Source: JADJNY01 sp046349615
GTDB taxonomy: Bacteria > Planctomycetota > UBA1135 > GCA-002686595
Length of the DNA: 64,000 nucleotides
NCBI GenBank assembly: GCA_046349615.1
Contig: JAXMBZ010000006.1
Location: forward strand, 167,690 to 231,689
Reading direction: 5' to 3'
The notes under the pieces were generated by a model, which worked only from the letters and a program-made list of their open reading frames with translations, did not search any database and was not told the origin of the DNA. Position 1 is the first letter of the stretch; each line of letters starts with the position of its first letter. Of the stretch, positions 1-9,700 are shown piece after piece. Position numbers and translations under genes: made by a program.

Positions 1-1162
1 GCTCCGCCGACGACACGGCCCCGTCCTTGGCGAACGCATCGAACGCCGCGCGCGCACCGTCGGCGCCGAAGGCCCGATGGACGGCGGTCACCGCGTCGTC
101 GCCGTACTCGCCGAGCGCGAGACACCCGAGCAGCAGCGTCCGCGTCGTCGCCGACGCGCCGTCGAGCTCCGCGAGCAGCGACGGCCAACCGTCCGTGTCG
201 CGCGCGTCCAGCGTGCCGGGCTTCGTCCCCAGGCCGCGCACGTTCTCGCGCGCGACCTCCGCGAACTCCTTCTCGCACTTCGTCCTGCGCACCGCGACGA
301 GGAGCTTCTTGTGTAGGGGCTCCGCGCCCAAGTTCGCGCGCGACGCGACGATGCGCAGCGCGTCGAGCGCGCCCGCATCGCCCATGCTCGCGAGCGCATC
401 GAGCGCGAGCAACGCCGTCCGTTCGTCGCCGTGCGCGACGAGCGCGTCCTCGACCGCCGCGCGACCGCGCGCCGAACGCAGCGCGGCCCACGCGCGCCAA
501 CTCGCGGGGTTCGCGACGTCGAGCGCGGGCGGGAGCTTTGGCCGCAGCGCGAGCTTCGACTTCGTGCGCCGATCGTCCTCGCGCCGCGCCGCTTCCTTCA
601 CCAGCGCGTCGAGATCGGTGAGGTCGAACAAGAGGAACTCGTCGAACGCCTTCTTCCCGTCCTGCAGCACGAGCGCGTGCCGCGGCGCGACGCGGTCGGC
701 GTCCTTCAAGTACGCGTCGTACAGGATCGGCTCGAGCGCGACGTGCTCTCCGCACGTCACCTCGCCGAGGCGCGGGCACGGGATGCGCCGGCCTTGGTCG
801 TCGTGATCGCGCGCGGTGTGCCGCACGGGGCTCGCGACGACACACACGAACGCGCGCGTGCTCGCGACGAAGCGCGGATCGCGGTACTCCTCGCGCACGA
901 TGCGGTCGCACGCGCTCTCGCCGTCCATGTTGACCGCGACGAGGAGCGGTCGGTCCTCGGCCTTCGCCTGGGCGAGCGCGTCCTCGAGCGAGCGCTGCCA
1001 GTGGATCTGATGCTCGTCGAGCGCGGCGTTCGGAGGCGCGGGCGGCGCGTCCATTCCCTTCGCCTCGGGCGCCGGCGCGGCGGGACTCGGGTTCGTGCAC
1101 GCGAAGGCGAGGAACGCGGTGAGCACGCCGAGGAGGAGCGCGGAACGGCGGAGTTGGTTCAT
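1..1162 (-). CDS. Thioredoxin-like lipoprotein with HEAT-like tail (partial, runs off left edge)
   Basis: The frame opens at an ATG at 1162 and stays open to base 1, so the 3' end is missing (at least 387 codons). The N-terminus (MNQLRRSALLL, then FLAFAC) is a lipoprotein signal with a lipobox Cys near residue 22. Residues about 50-150 resemble thioredoxin-7/DUF255-type folds: a 'SLEDALAQAKAEDRPLLVAVN' start, then a segment where CxxC would normally lie. Here that position reads DGESACDR, with one Cys only, so redox activity is doubtful. The C-terminal half is helical and Ala/Leu-rich, like HEAT repeats. It is divergent from the glycosyltransferase gene, with 122 bp between starts. The lipoprotein call is firm and the fold is an inference from sequence pattern. 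Confidence 0.75.
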   Translation of the reverse strand, partial: MNQLRRSALLLGVLTAFLAFACTNPSPAAPAPEAKGMDAPPAPPNAALDEHQIHWQRSLEDALAQAKAEDRPLLVAVNMDGESACDRIVREEYRDPRFVASTRAFVCVVASPVRHTARDHDDQGRRIPCPRLGEVTCGEHVALEPILYDAYLKDADRVAPRHALVLQDGKKAFDEFLLFDLTDLDALVKEAARREDDRRTKSKLALRPKLPPALDVANPASWRAWAALRSARGRAAVEDALVAHGDERTALLALDALASMGDAGALDALRIVASRANLGAEPLHKKLLVAVRRTKCEKEFAEVARENVRGLGTKPGTLDARDTDGWPSLLAELDGASATTRTLLLGCLALGEYGDDAVTAVHRAFGADGARAAFDAFAKDGAVSSAE

Positions 1163-1284
1163 GGGCGGGCGCGCGGAGGAGTGCGGGAGCGGGTCGAACG
1201 GCGTGGAGGCGGCGGCGGATTCTAGGCCTGCTCGACGACGCGGGTCACGCTCCGCGCGCGTCCCTCCGCTAGGATCCGCGCTCC

Positions 1285-2430
1285 TTGGACGCGCTCGACC
1301 TCGTCTCCCTCGCCGTCGCGGTGCTCTGGACGCTCGTCGCCGCGCGCGGGCTCTTCGACCTCGCCGCGCTGCCGGATCTGCCGCCGCGCGCCGCGAGTTC
1401 CTCCGGCGCGCGCCCGTCCGTCACGGTCGTCGTGCCGGCGCGCGACGAAGAGGCGCGGATCGCGGAGACCGTCGAGCGCCTGCTCGCGCAAGCGGACGTC
1501 GAGCTCGAGGTCGTCGTCGTCGATGACCGCTCGCGCGACCGCACGGCGGAGCGCGTGCGCGCGCTCGCCGAGCGCGACGCGCGCGTGCGGCTCGTCACCG
1601 TGCGCGAGCTCCCCTCGGGCTGGCTCGGGAAGCCGCACGCGTGCCAGCGCGGCGCGGAGGCGGCGCGCGGCGCGTGGTTGCTCTTCACGGACGGCGACGT
1701 GTGGCTCGCGCGCGACGTCGTGCGGCGCGCGATCGACGCGGGGAACGCGCGCGATGCGCAGCACGTGACGCTCGCGGCGCGGCTCGACGAAGCGAGCCTC
1801 TTCGCGCAGGCGGCGGTCGCGACGTTCGGCGGGCCGCTCGTGATGGAGCTCGCGCGCGCGAACCGCGACCACCCGAAGAGCGGCGCGGGGATCGGCGCGT
1901 TCAACCTCGTGCGCGCCGACGCGTGGCGCGCGATCGGCGGGCACGAGCGCCTCGCGTACGAGGTCGTCGACGACCTGCGCCTCGGGAAGCTGCTGCGGCG
2001 CGGCGGCTTCCGGACGCGCGCGTTCCTCGCGGCGCGCGACGCGAGCGTCGTGTGGGCGCGGACGTTGTTCGACCTGCCGCGCGCGCTCGAGAAGAACTTC
2101 TTCGCGCAGTTCGGCTACCGGACGAGCGTCGCGCTCGCCGCGGCGCTCGCGATCACGCTGCCGTGGCTCGTCGCGATCGTCGGGCCGTTCACGGGGCGCA
2201 CGACGGGCTTCGCGGCGCTCGCAGGCCTCCTTGCGACGATCGCGCCGGGACTGTGGGGCTGCGCGCGCCAAGGCGTGTCGCCGATCGTCGCGCTGCTCGC
2301 ACCGTTCTTCGTGTGGATCCTCCCGGTCGCGATCCTGCGCTCGACGTGGAGCACGTTGCGCGCGGGCGGCGTGCGGTGGCGCGACACGTTCTATCCGCTC
2401 GCGGAGCTGCGGGCGCGGCGCGTGCGGTGA
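1285..2430 (+). CDS. Membrane-anchored family 2 glycosyltransferase (HpnB/CrtQ-like)
   Basis: The 381-aa protein starts with TTG at 1285. An N-terminal hydrophobic segment (residues 5-25) is followed by a GT-A domain. VVVPARDEE marks the nucleotide-sugar fold start, VVVDDRSRDRT follows, and LFTDGDV supplies the DXD metal site. EVVDDLRLGKLLRRGG is the acceptor or catalytic Asp region. Two or three hydrophobic helices (residues about 285-365) anchor the C-terminus. The GWLGKPHACQRGA motif is typical of GT2 enzymes acting on lipid-like acceptors, such as carotenoid or hopanoid-associated transferases. The real acceptor cannot be read from the sequence. No terpenoid genes lie nearby, so the lipid-acceptor idea is weak. 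The family assignment is firm. Confidence 0.88.
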   Translation: MDALDLVSLAVAVLWTLVAARGLFDLAALPDLPPRAASSSGARPSVTVVVPARDEEARIAETVERLLAQADVELEVVVVDDRSRDRTAERVRALAERDARVRLVTVRELPSGWLGKPHACQRGAEAARGAWLLFTDGDVWLARDVVRRAIDAGNARDAQHVTLAARLDEASLFAQAAVATFGGPLVMELARANRDHPKSGAGIGAFNLVRADAWRAIGGHERLAYEVVDDLRLGKLLRRGGFRTRAFLAARDASVVWARTLFDLPRALEKNFFAQFGYRTSVALAAALAITLPWLVAIVGPFTGRTTGFAALAGLLATIAPGLWGCARQGVSPIVALLAPFFVWILPVAILRSTWSTLRAGGVRWRDTFYPLAELRARRVR

Positions 2431-2639
2431 GGGCGCAGAGCCGAAATCGTCCCGACCGACTGCGCGCTCCGACTCCGAAGCGGTCCTGAACCGCGCGCGG
2501 CGGGCTGGCTCGCGGTGCCCGCGATTCCGCGCTCGAAGCGTCACCCCGGCCGTCGCCGCGGGTAGCCCCACACCCCTGGCGGCCTTCGACGAGGGCTGGC
2601 ATCCTGCTCCGCTTCCACGCGTCCCTGCCCGACCCCCGC

Positions 2640-4337
2640 ATGCTCCGTCCGTTCGTCCTCCTCATCGCGCCCGCCGTCGCGCCGCTCACGCCCACGCCCG
2701 CGGCACTCGTCGCGACGCTCCAGACCCCGGCCGAGGCCGCGGCGGAGAAGGCGCGCGCGCTCGAGAAGAAGGGCGACGTCGCGGGCGCGCGCGACGCGTG
2801 GCTCCAGGCCGGGCTCGCCGAAGCGCCGGGCGCGAAGCGCGAGGACTGCGTCGCCCGCTCGCGCGCGCTCGACCAGCGCGTCGTGCTGCGGCGCGAGCTC
2901 CAGGACGGCTTCGCGCGCGACGCGGCCGTGTACGCCGAGCTCGGCGTCAAGGGCGCGAACGAGAACGGCCTCCAGCTCGCCGAGCGCGCGACGCCGTGGA
3001 TCGAAGTCCCGCTCGACACGCTCCAACGCCTCGCCGCCGCCGTGCGCGCGTCCGCGCAAGCGCGCGCGGGCCTCGTGCACGAAGCGCTCGCGCGCGGGAC
3101 CGCCGCCGAGAAGGACCAGGCGCTCGCGACGCTCGCGAAGCTGCTCGACAAGAAGGAGCTCGCGGAGAACGACGTCTTCGCCGCGATCGCGCGCGCGAAG
3201 GGCGAGCCCGTGCCCGCGCACGGGTACGTGTTCAAGGACGGCCGCTGGTCGAGCCTCGACGCCGCGGTGAAGGCCGAGGAGGACGCGGGGCTCGACGCGC
3301 TCGGGAAGAAGCTCGAGCAGGCGCTCCCCGCGCAACGCGACGAGCTCGTGCAGGCGCTGCGCGCGCTCGGGGCCGACGGCGAAGCGCGCCTTTCGCGCGC
3401 GCTCGAAACGCGCTGGCAGAGCGCGTTCAAGACGCTCGAGAAGGGCTCGACGCTCAAGGAGCTCGCGAACGTCGCCGCGCAGCGCAAGCAGCTCGACGAG
3501 CGGCGCAAGACGGCGCTCGCGCTGATCTTCGACGAGGAGCAGTACTTCTACCCCTACCACCCGCCGGAGTGCCCGCCCGAGAAGGCGAAGCTCTACCCGG
3601 CCGTGCAGCAGAAGGTCGACGAGCTCGTCGCGAAGGTCCGCGACGTCTGGAAGGCGCCGAAGCGCGCGACGCTCTCGCCCGCGTTCCGCGCGGGGCTCGA
3701 GGAACTCGCGTGGAACCGCGCGCAGCAGAAGCAGGCGAAGCTCGAGTTCGCGACGCCGCCGAGCGCGCCCGCGTGGCTCGCCGGCGTCGATCCCGCGCTC
3801 GAGACGATCGACCTCGCGACGTTCGCGTGGAACGCGGACGAACGCGCGGCGTTCGCGCGCGACCGCGCCGTCGACCTCTACAACCAGCGCCTCTGGAAGC
3901 ACGGCGGCTTCGAAGGCGACGCCGCGGCGAACGCGGAGGAGCAGCGCGAGGTCGGGATCACGAACGACTATCGACGGATGTTCGGCCGCTGCGTGCTCGC
4001 GTGGAACGCGAAGATCCAGACGGCGGCGCAGGGCCACAGCGACTACATGGCGAACTCCGGCGACTTCGGGCACGACGAGCCGGACCCCAAGCGCAAGTGG
4101 CCGAACGATCGCATGCGCCTCGCGGGCTACACGAGCGGCGTCAGCGAGAACTGCGCGATGACCGACGGCGCGGAGAGCGCGCACGTCGGCTGGCTCCACT
4201 CGAGCGGCCACCACCGGAACATCCTCGAGGAAGGTCACCGCGAGATGGGCGTCGCGGTCGCGGGCGAGTACTGGACGCAGAACTTCGGCGTCGGCACCGC
4301 GTTCGTGAAGGAGCTCGACGCGAAGCCGGGGCAGTGA
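2640..4337 (+). CDS. Secreted CAP (SCP/PR-1) domain protein
   Basis: This 565-aa protein has an N-terminal hydrophobic export signal (residues 1-22). A long Ala/Lys/Glu-rich helical region covers about 25-420, including KARALEKKGDVAGARDAWLQA, which looks TPR-like. The C-terminal 130 residues form a CAP domain: AAQGHSDYMANSGDFGHDEP gives the first His region, and SENCAM, then WLHSSGHHRNILEEGHREMGVAV match the family's E..A...W..S..H..N....F...G pattern. Bacterial CAP proteins are extracellular and of varied function, including lipid or peptidoglycan binding. The helical N-terminal half is unusual in length for the family. It stands alone and converges on the next gene with 27 bp between stops. 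Confidence 0.85.
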   Translation: MLRPFVLLIAPAVAPLTPTPAALVATLQTPAEAAAEKARALEKKGDVAGARDAWLQAGLAEAPGAKREDCVARSRALDQRVVLRRELQDGFARDAAVYAELGVKGANENGLQLAERATPWIEVPLDTLQRLAAAVRASAQARAGLVHEALARGTAAEKDQALATLAKLLDKKELAENDVFAAIARAKGEPVPAHGYVFKDGRWSSLDAAVKAEEDAGLDALGKKLEQALPAQRDELVQALRALGADGEARLSRALETRWQSAFKTLEKGSTLKELANVAAQRKQLDERRKTALALIFDEEQYFYPYHPPECPPEKAKLYPAVQQKVDELVAKVRDVWKAPKRATLSPAFRAGLEELAWNRAQQKQAKLEFATPPSAPAWLAGVDPALETIDLATFAWNADERAAFARDRAVDLYNQRLWKHGGFEGDAAANAEEQREVGITNDYRRMFGRCVLAWNAKIQTAAQGHSDYMANSGDFGHDEPDPKRKWPNDRMRLAGYTSGVSENCAMTDGAESAHVGWLHSSGHHRNILEEGHREMGVAVAGEYWTQNFGVGTAFVKELDAKPGQ

Positions 4338-4364
4338 CGTGTCGCGCGGAGCCCCGCGCCCGTC

Positions 4365-4721
4365 TCACGCCGCTCCGGCGCCCGCGCGCGGCTTCCTGCC
4401 GACGAAGATCGCGGTCAGGAAGAGCGCCATGCACACCGCGTGGAGGATCGACGAGCTGATCCCGATCACGCGCATCGACGTGTCGATGTCCTGGTACTGG
4501 AGCGCGCCTTCGTTCACTCCGGCGATCAGCCGGCTCTGCAGGACGACGGCCGTGATCGACGTCAGGAGCGACAAACTCGCCGCGACGAGCGTGAGGACCG
4601 CGGAGAGGCGCGCCCGATTCAGGAACACGAGCCCGAGGACGATCGCGACGAGGTGAACGAACAGCGTCGGCGAGAGCGCGAGGAGCTGGGTCAGGAGGAA
4701 GCGCGCGCCGTCGTCGTTCAT
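4365..4721 (-). CDS. Small integral membrane protein of unknown function
   Basis: The 118-aa protein has four hydrophobic stretches (about residues 8-30, 38-58, 62-72 and 90-108) and a basic, Gly/Ala-rich C-terminus, GRKPRAGAGAA. I recognise no family. It begins 18 bp after the stop of the upstream sigma-54 activator gene and is surely co-transcribed with it. A GGGGGTGA stretch just before the ATG could act as ribosome binding site. The pairing suggests a role linked to the activator, for example membrane tethering or signal input, but nothing in the sequence proves this. Confidence 0.7.
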   Translation of the reverse strand: MNDDGARFLLTQLLALSPTLFVHLVAIVLGLVFLNRARLSAVLTLVAASLSLLTSITAVVLQSRLIAGVNEGALQYQDIDTSMRVIGISSSILHAVCMALFLTAIFVGRKPRAGAGAA

Positions 4722-4739
4722 CGGATCACCCCCGAGCGT

Positions 4740-5651
4740 TCATCCCACGATCGGCGGCCCGAGCTCCGCCGTCGTGATCGTGCCCTTCGCGAACACCGCG
4801 GCGCGGCGCATCACGTTGTCGAGCTCGCGCACGTTGCCCGGCCAGCGCCAACGCTCGAGCGCCGCGAGCGCCGCCGTGTCGATCCCGATCGGACGCCCGA
4901 GCTCCTTCGCGAGCCGCTGGAGACAGAACCGCACGAGGTGCGCGACGTCGCCCGCGCGCTCGCGCAGCGGCGGCAGCTGGATCGTGACGACGTTCAGGCG
5001 GAAGTAGAGGTCCTCGCGGAACGTCCCCTGCTTGCACATCGCCGCGAGGTCCTTGTTCGTCGCCGCGACGACGCGCACGTCGACCTTCAGCGTCTGGTTC
5101 GAGCCGACGGGGCGCACCTCGCCCTCCTGCAGCACGCGCAGGAGCTTCGCCTGCATCGCGAGCGGCATGTCGCCGATCTCGTCGAGGAACACCGTCCCGC
5201 CGTTCGCCGCGACGAAGTGGCCCTGACGATCGTTGACCGCGCCGGTGAACGAGCCCTTCTTGTGCCCGAAGAGCTCGCTCTCGAGCAGGTTCGCCGGCAC
5301 CGCGGCGCAGTTCTCCGCGAGGAACGGCTTCGCCTTGCGCGGCCCGTGCTGGTGGAGCGCGCGCGCGACGAGCTCCTTCCCCGTGCCCGTCTCGCCGTGG
5401 ACGAGCACGGACACGTCGCTCTGCACGACCTTCTCGAGCAGGTCGAAGACCTTGTTCATCGCCGGGCTCGCGCCGACCATGCCGAAGCGCATCGGCACGG
5501 GCGCCGCGAGGTCGAACGCGACGGACGGCGCGGGGACCGCGGGGGCCGCCGAGAGCTCGTCGATCAGCCCGCGCAGCTCCGCGACGAGGTTCGCCGCGCG
5601 TGCGTCACGCACGATCGGCTCCAGGCGGCGGCGCAGTTCGTCACGGTCCAT
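4740..5651 (-). CDS. Sigma-54 interaction AAA+ activator without DNA-binding domain
   Basis: The 303-aa protein is almost only a sigma-54 activator AAA+ module. It has a short helical N-terminus (1-50), Walker A GETGTGKE at 86-93, and the sigma-54 contact loop GSFTGA at 133-138, where GAFTGA is usual. Walker B VFLDE lies near 154-158, followed by RVVAATNKDL (sensor I), FREDLYFRLNV (arginine finger region) and WPGNVREL (sensor II). The protein ends about 25 residues later. There is no receiver or GAF domain in front and no Fis-type helix-turn-helix behind. Such activators (Chlamydia CtcC and some FlgR proteins are precedents) can work from solution or through a partner. The first gene of a two-gene unit with a small membrane protein. 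Confidence 0.88.
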   Translation of the reverse strand: MDRDELRRRLEPIVRDARAANLVAELRGLIDELSAAPAVPAPSVAFDLAAPVPMRFGMVGASPAMNKVFDLLEKVVQSDVSVLVHGETGTGKELVARALHQHGPRKAKPFLAENCAAVPANLLESELFGHKKGSFTGAVNDRQGHFVAANGGTVFLDEIGDMPLAMQAKLLRVLQEGEVRPVGSNQTLKVDVRVVAATNKDLAAMCKQGTFREDLYFRLNVVTIQLPPLRERAGDVAHLVRFCLQRLAKELGRPIGIDTAALAALERWRWPGNVRELDNVMRRAAVFAKGTITTAELGPPIVG

Positions 5652-5744
5652 GGCTCTCGGCTCGGGGTCGAGAGCATGCGTGCAGCGCGCCGAGGACGCA
5701 ACCTCGGCGCGCGTACGGGTTCCGCGACTTCCACGCGAGACGGC

Positions 5745-6755
5745 TCAGTCGCCGTCCCAGGTCGTGCCCTGCGGCAGGATGTCGCCGCGCGGTTGCGTGC
5801 CCTGGAGGAACGGGAGCTCCGCCCCCACCTTCGAGCCGGTCTTCTCGATCAGCACGGCGAGGATCGCCGGGTCGGGGATCAGCGTGCCGCCGGGCACGAC
5901 CTGGGCGTTGACGCCTTGGAGCAGGATCCAGCCGGACTCGCGCGTGTTCGAGCCGATGATCTCGTTCGCCGCGTCGTTCGTGCTCTGGAGGAACGAGTTC
6001 GTCACCCCGCCCGAGATCTGCGTCAGCGGCACGCGCGCCCAGCACTGGAACGAGTTCGTCGCGGAGAGCGGCACTTCGTTGTCGTTGAACACGAGGTAGT
6101 TGACGTTCGCCGTGAAGCGCGCGCCGCCCGTGAGGTTCAGCAGCACGAGCTCGCTCTGATACTCGTTCGACTGCCCCATGAAGCGCGGGATCAGGATCGT
6201 GTCGGGAGCTTGCTCGTACTCGAGCCCGTTCAGGTCGAGCACGCCGTCGCCCGCCGGCGCTTCGAGATCCGTGAAGAGGCCCTGGTCGGGGATCGCGCGG
6301 AACGCGAAGGGCGCGAGCGCGAAGTCGGTCGTGAGTTCGCCGTTGATCACGACCTCGTCGCCGATCAGGTGGTTGTACGAGATCGCGCGGCCGGTGGAGT
6401 CGACGGAGTGCGCGTAGACCCAACCCTGGCTGTATCCGTGCGCGACGTGCAGCGACGCGATCACGCTGATCGTATCCTGCGGCGTCAGCACCTCGTAGCG
6501 GTTCGACGGCTCGCACAAGGTCGATGGGTCGCCGCTGACGTACACGAAGTGCACGCGCACGGCGGCGCCGGTGAGGTCGGGGTTCGCGTTCGTGACCGTG
6601 ATCAGCGTGTCGACACCGCGCTCGCACTGGAACACGGGGAAGACGAGCAGCGATCCGGGTTGACGGCCGTCGGCGTGGGCGGAGGCGGCGCCGAGGAAGG
6701 CGCCGAGCGCGAGCACGGCGAGCGGGCGGAGCTGGCGGAGCATGCGGGTGGTCAT
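5745..6755 (-). CDS. Secreted protein, paralogue of the C-terminal module of the upstream gene
   Basis: I chose the ATG at 6755 because GAGAGGAG sits 7-10 bases upstream. An in-frame GTG at 6773 would place that ribosome site inside the gene. The 336-aa product has a signal peptide (MLRQLRPLAVLALGAFLGAASAHA). The body begins GSLLVFPVFQCERG and is Asn/Gly/Thr-rich, suggesting beta structure. It contains YNHLIGDEVVING, PRFMGQSNEYQSEL, VFNDNEVPLSA and FQCWARVPLTQISGG, each with a counterpart in the C-terminal third of the preceding gene. No catalytic motif is visible. It follows that gene after 14 bp, so the two form one transcription unit and probably arose by duplication of the module. Confidence 0.8.
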   Translation of the reverse strand: MTTRMLRQLRPLAVLALGAFLGAASAHADGRQPGSLLVFPVFQCERGVDTLITVTNANPDLTGAAVRVHFVYVSGDPSTLCEPSNRYEVLTPQDTISVIASLHVAHGYSQGWVYAHSVDSTGRAISYNHLIGDEVVINGELTTDFALAPFAFRAIPDQGLFTDLEAPAGDGVLDLNGLEYEQAPDTILIPRFMGQSNEYQSELVLLNLTGGARFTANVNYLVFNDNEVPLSATNSFQCWARVPLTQISGGVTNSFLQSTNDAANEIIGSNTRESGWILLQGVNAQVVPGGTLIPDPAILAVLIEKTGSKVGAELPFLQGTQPRGDILPQGTTWDGD

Positions 6756-6769
6756 GGTGGATTCTCCTC

Positions 6770-9700
6770 TCACTGATCGTCGCCGTTCACGGGGTTGGGA
6801 CCGTCGCCGAAGAGGCCGGTCGGCAGGAGGTCGCCGTTCGCCTGGCCGCAGAACTCGAACGGCAGCTCCGCGGCGTACTGGCCGCCGGAACGCTCGATGA
6901 GCACGGCGTAGACCGCCGGATCGTGGATCGTCTCGGCCGTGCTCAGCGCGACGTCGCCGTCGAGCCAGAACCAGCCCGCCTCGTGCGTGTTGCGTCCGAC
7001 GATCTCGTCCACGTCGTCACCCGCGGTCTTCATCGCGGTCTGGAGGAACGCGCCGCTGATCTGCGTCAGGAGCGGCTTGTCCCAGCAGCGGAACGTGTAG
7101 CTCGCCGAGAACGGCACCTCGTTGTCGTTGTAGCCCTCGAACGAGACGCTCGTGTCGAAGAGCCGTCCGCCCGAGAGTCCGATCAGGATGAGGCGCGTCT
7201 CACCGGGGTTCGACTGGCCCAGGAAGCGCGGCACGAGGATGCGGTCGGGCACGGCGCTGTACTCGGGGTTCACGGTCGGCGGCAGGCCGAGCCCGTGCAT
7301 CTCGTTCAGGTCGCGGATGCCGTCGCCGTCGTCGTCGTTCAGATCGCCTTCGTTCCCGTAGCCCTTGAACGAGATCGCGTTGATCGCGTACTCGAACGAG
7401 GTGATGCCGTCGAGCACGACCTCCTGACCGATCAGGTGGTTGAACACGATCGGCGAGCCGAGCGGGTTGTTGGGGGCCGGCGTCGTGTTCTTCGCGTACG
7501 CGTAGAGGTAACCCTGCGACGGGCCGGGGTTCACCGCGCTCGTCAGGAAGGTCAGCGTGTCGCACGGCGAGAGCGAGAACGTGCGGTTCGTCTCCTCGCA
7601 CGTGTCCTTCTCGATGAAGACCACCTCGATCGAGGTGCCGACCTGCGAGTTCAGACAGCAACCGTCCGTGATCGTGACCAGGGTGCGGTTCGCCGCGCGG
7701 TTGTCGTACTCGGGGAAGAGCAGGAGGCTGCCGCACTCGTTGCGATTCTCGACCGCGCACGGGATGCGGACGCGGATGCACACCTGGGCCTGATCGCAGC
7801 ACGTGTTCGGCGGGATCGGCGAGGCCGCGCACGTCACCGGACACGCGTTGCAGATCTGGTAGGTGAAGCAGAGCTGGTCGTTCTCGATCAGGTTGAACGT
7901 CGGCGCGGGCGTGAAGCGCAGGCGCGGCGGCGTGGTCGAGTTGTCGACGGTCACGGTGCCCTGGACGATCCCGTTGAAGGTCAGCGGCTGCGGCGTGACG
8001 ACCGTGAGGGCGCCGAACCCGCACGGGCTCCCCGGATCGTCGTTCGCGAGCACGTTGATCGGGATCGACGGCGGCGGCGGCAGGAACAACGACACGAGGT
8101 CGTCGTTCGCCGTCGGCGTCGGGTAGATGCGGATCGTGATGTCGCCCTGGCGCGAGCAGGTGAGCCCCGCCGCGTTGTCGTTGACCGTGTACGGCACGAC
8201 GAACTCGGTGTAGGGCAGCCCCGCGGGCGCGGAGTACTGGATGCAGCAGTTCGTCGTGCACGTGCCGACGCCCGTGCAGTTGCCGAACTCGAGCGTGCCG
8301 AGCGGCGGCGTGCCGAGCGTCACGTTCGCGCACGTCACCGTGCCGCACGCGGTCGTGAACGTGTACGGGAGGCAGGCCTTGCCCGAGTTCCCCGAGCACA
8401 CGTCGATGCACACCGGCGGCGCGGTCAGGCGGCAGATGTTCACCGTCACCGTCCCGGTCGAGGTGCAGGCGGGCACGCCCGGCGCCGTGACGGTGTACGT
8501 GAAGCTCGCGGTGCTCCCCGTGCTCCCCGTCGCGTTGTAGCGCACGCAGCACTGCGGCGAGGCGCAGCTCGTGCACGCGGTCGAGACCGCGACCGTGCCG
8601 CCGCCCGTCACCGCGGAGAAGCTCACGTTCGAGCACGTGATCGTGCCGCACGCGGGCGTCGCCGTGATGGGCAGGCAGATGTCGACCGTGCCGTCCGAGC
8701 AGACGCTCGCGGTCACGTTGGGCGAGGTCAGGCGGCAGATGTTCACCGTGACGGTGCCCGTCTTGCTGCAATTCGGCACCGTCGGCGAGGTGACCGTGTA
8801 GGTGAACGTGACGGTGTTCCCGGTGCTCCCCGCCGGGTTGTAGCGCACGCAGCAACCGGGCGCCGGGCAGCTGACGCCGCACGACGGCGCGACCGCGACC
8901 GTGCCGCCGCCCGTCACCGCGGAGAGGGTCACGTTCGAGCACGTGATGGTGCCGCATTGCGGCGACGCCGTGATCGGCAGACAGATGTCGACCGTGTTCG
9001 TCGAGCACGTGTTCGCGGTGACGTTCGGCGCGGTCAGGCGACAGACGTTGACCGTCACCGTTCCCGTGACCGGCGGACAGCCTGGGACGTTCACCGTGTA
9101 GGTGAACGTGTCGACGCCGCCCGTGTTCGTCGGCGCGGTGTAGCGCACGCAGCAACCGGGCGCCGGGCAGGCGACCTGGCAGCTCGGCGAGGTGACGACG
9201 CTGCCGCCGAGCGTCGGCGTGCCGAGCGTCACGTTCGCGCAGGTGATCGTGCAGCCCGTGCAGCTCGTGATCGGCAGGCAGATGTCGACCGCCGGCCCAC
9301 CCGAGCACGCCACCGCCGTCACGTTCGGCGTCGTGATGCAGCAGCAGTAGGTGTACGTGATCGTCGCGCGAACGCGGCCGCAGGTGCGGACCCGCGTGTC
9401 GTAGTTGCCCGGGCCGAAGAAGTTCGTGCGCGCCGAGCCGCGGTGCTTGAACGAGATCGTGCCCGCGCCGATGAAGTTCGCGAGCTCCGTCGGATCGTCG
9501 AAGCAGTACTCGGAAAAGGTGGTGAGGTTGTTCTGGACGCACTCACCAGACGTCCCGCTGAAGTCGTCGATGCCGTCGAAACCCGTGAGCGGAGTCCCCG
9601 GAAGCGGCGGGAACGGACCCTGCGGCACGGAGATCGAGACCGAAGGCGGCGTCGCGATCGTGAACGGCGCCTGCACGCAAGCGACGATGTTCTGGCTGTA

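Noticed and set aside
27..1225. Long plus-strand open frames over the first kilobase
   Set aside because: They are antisense to the lipoprotein gene; they lack a signal, domain or ribosome site, and are Arg/Ala/Ser-rich as expected for a shadow in GC-rich DNA.
2480..2494. Small hairpin (GCGGT/ACCGC) after the glycosyltransferase gene
   Set aside because: A 5-bp arm is not significant in this composition.
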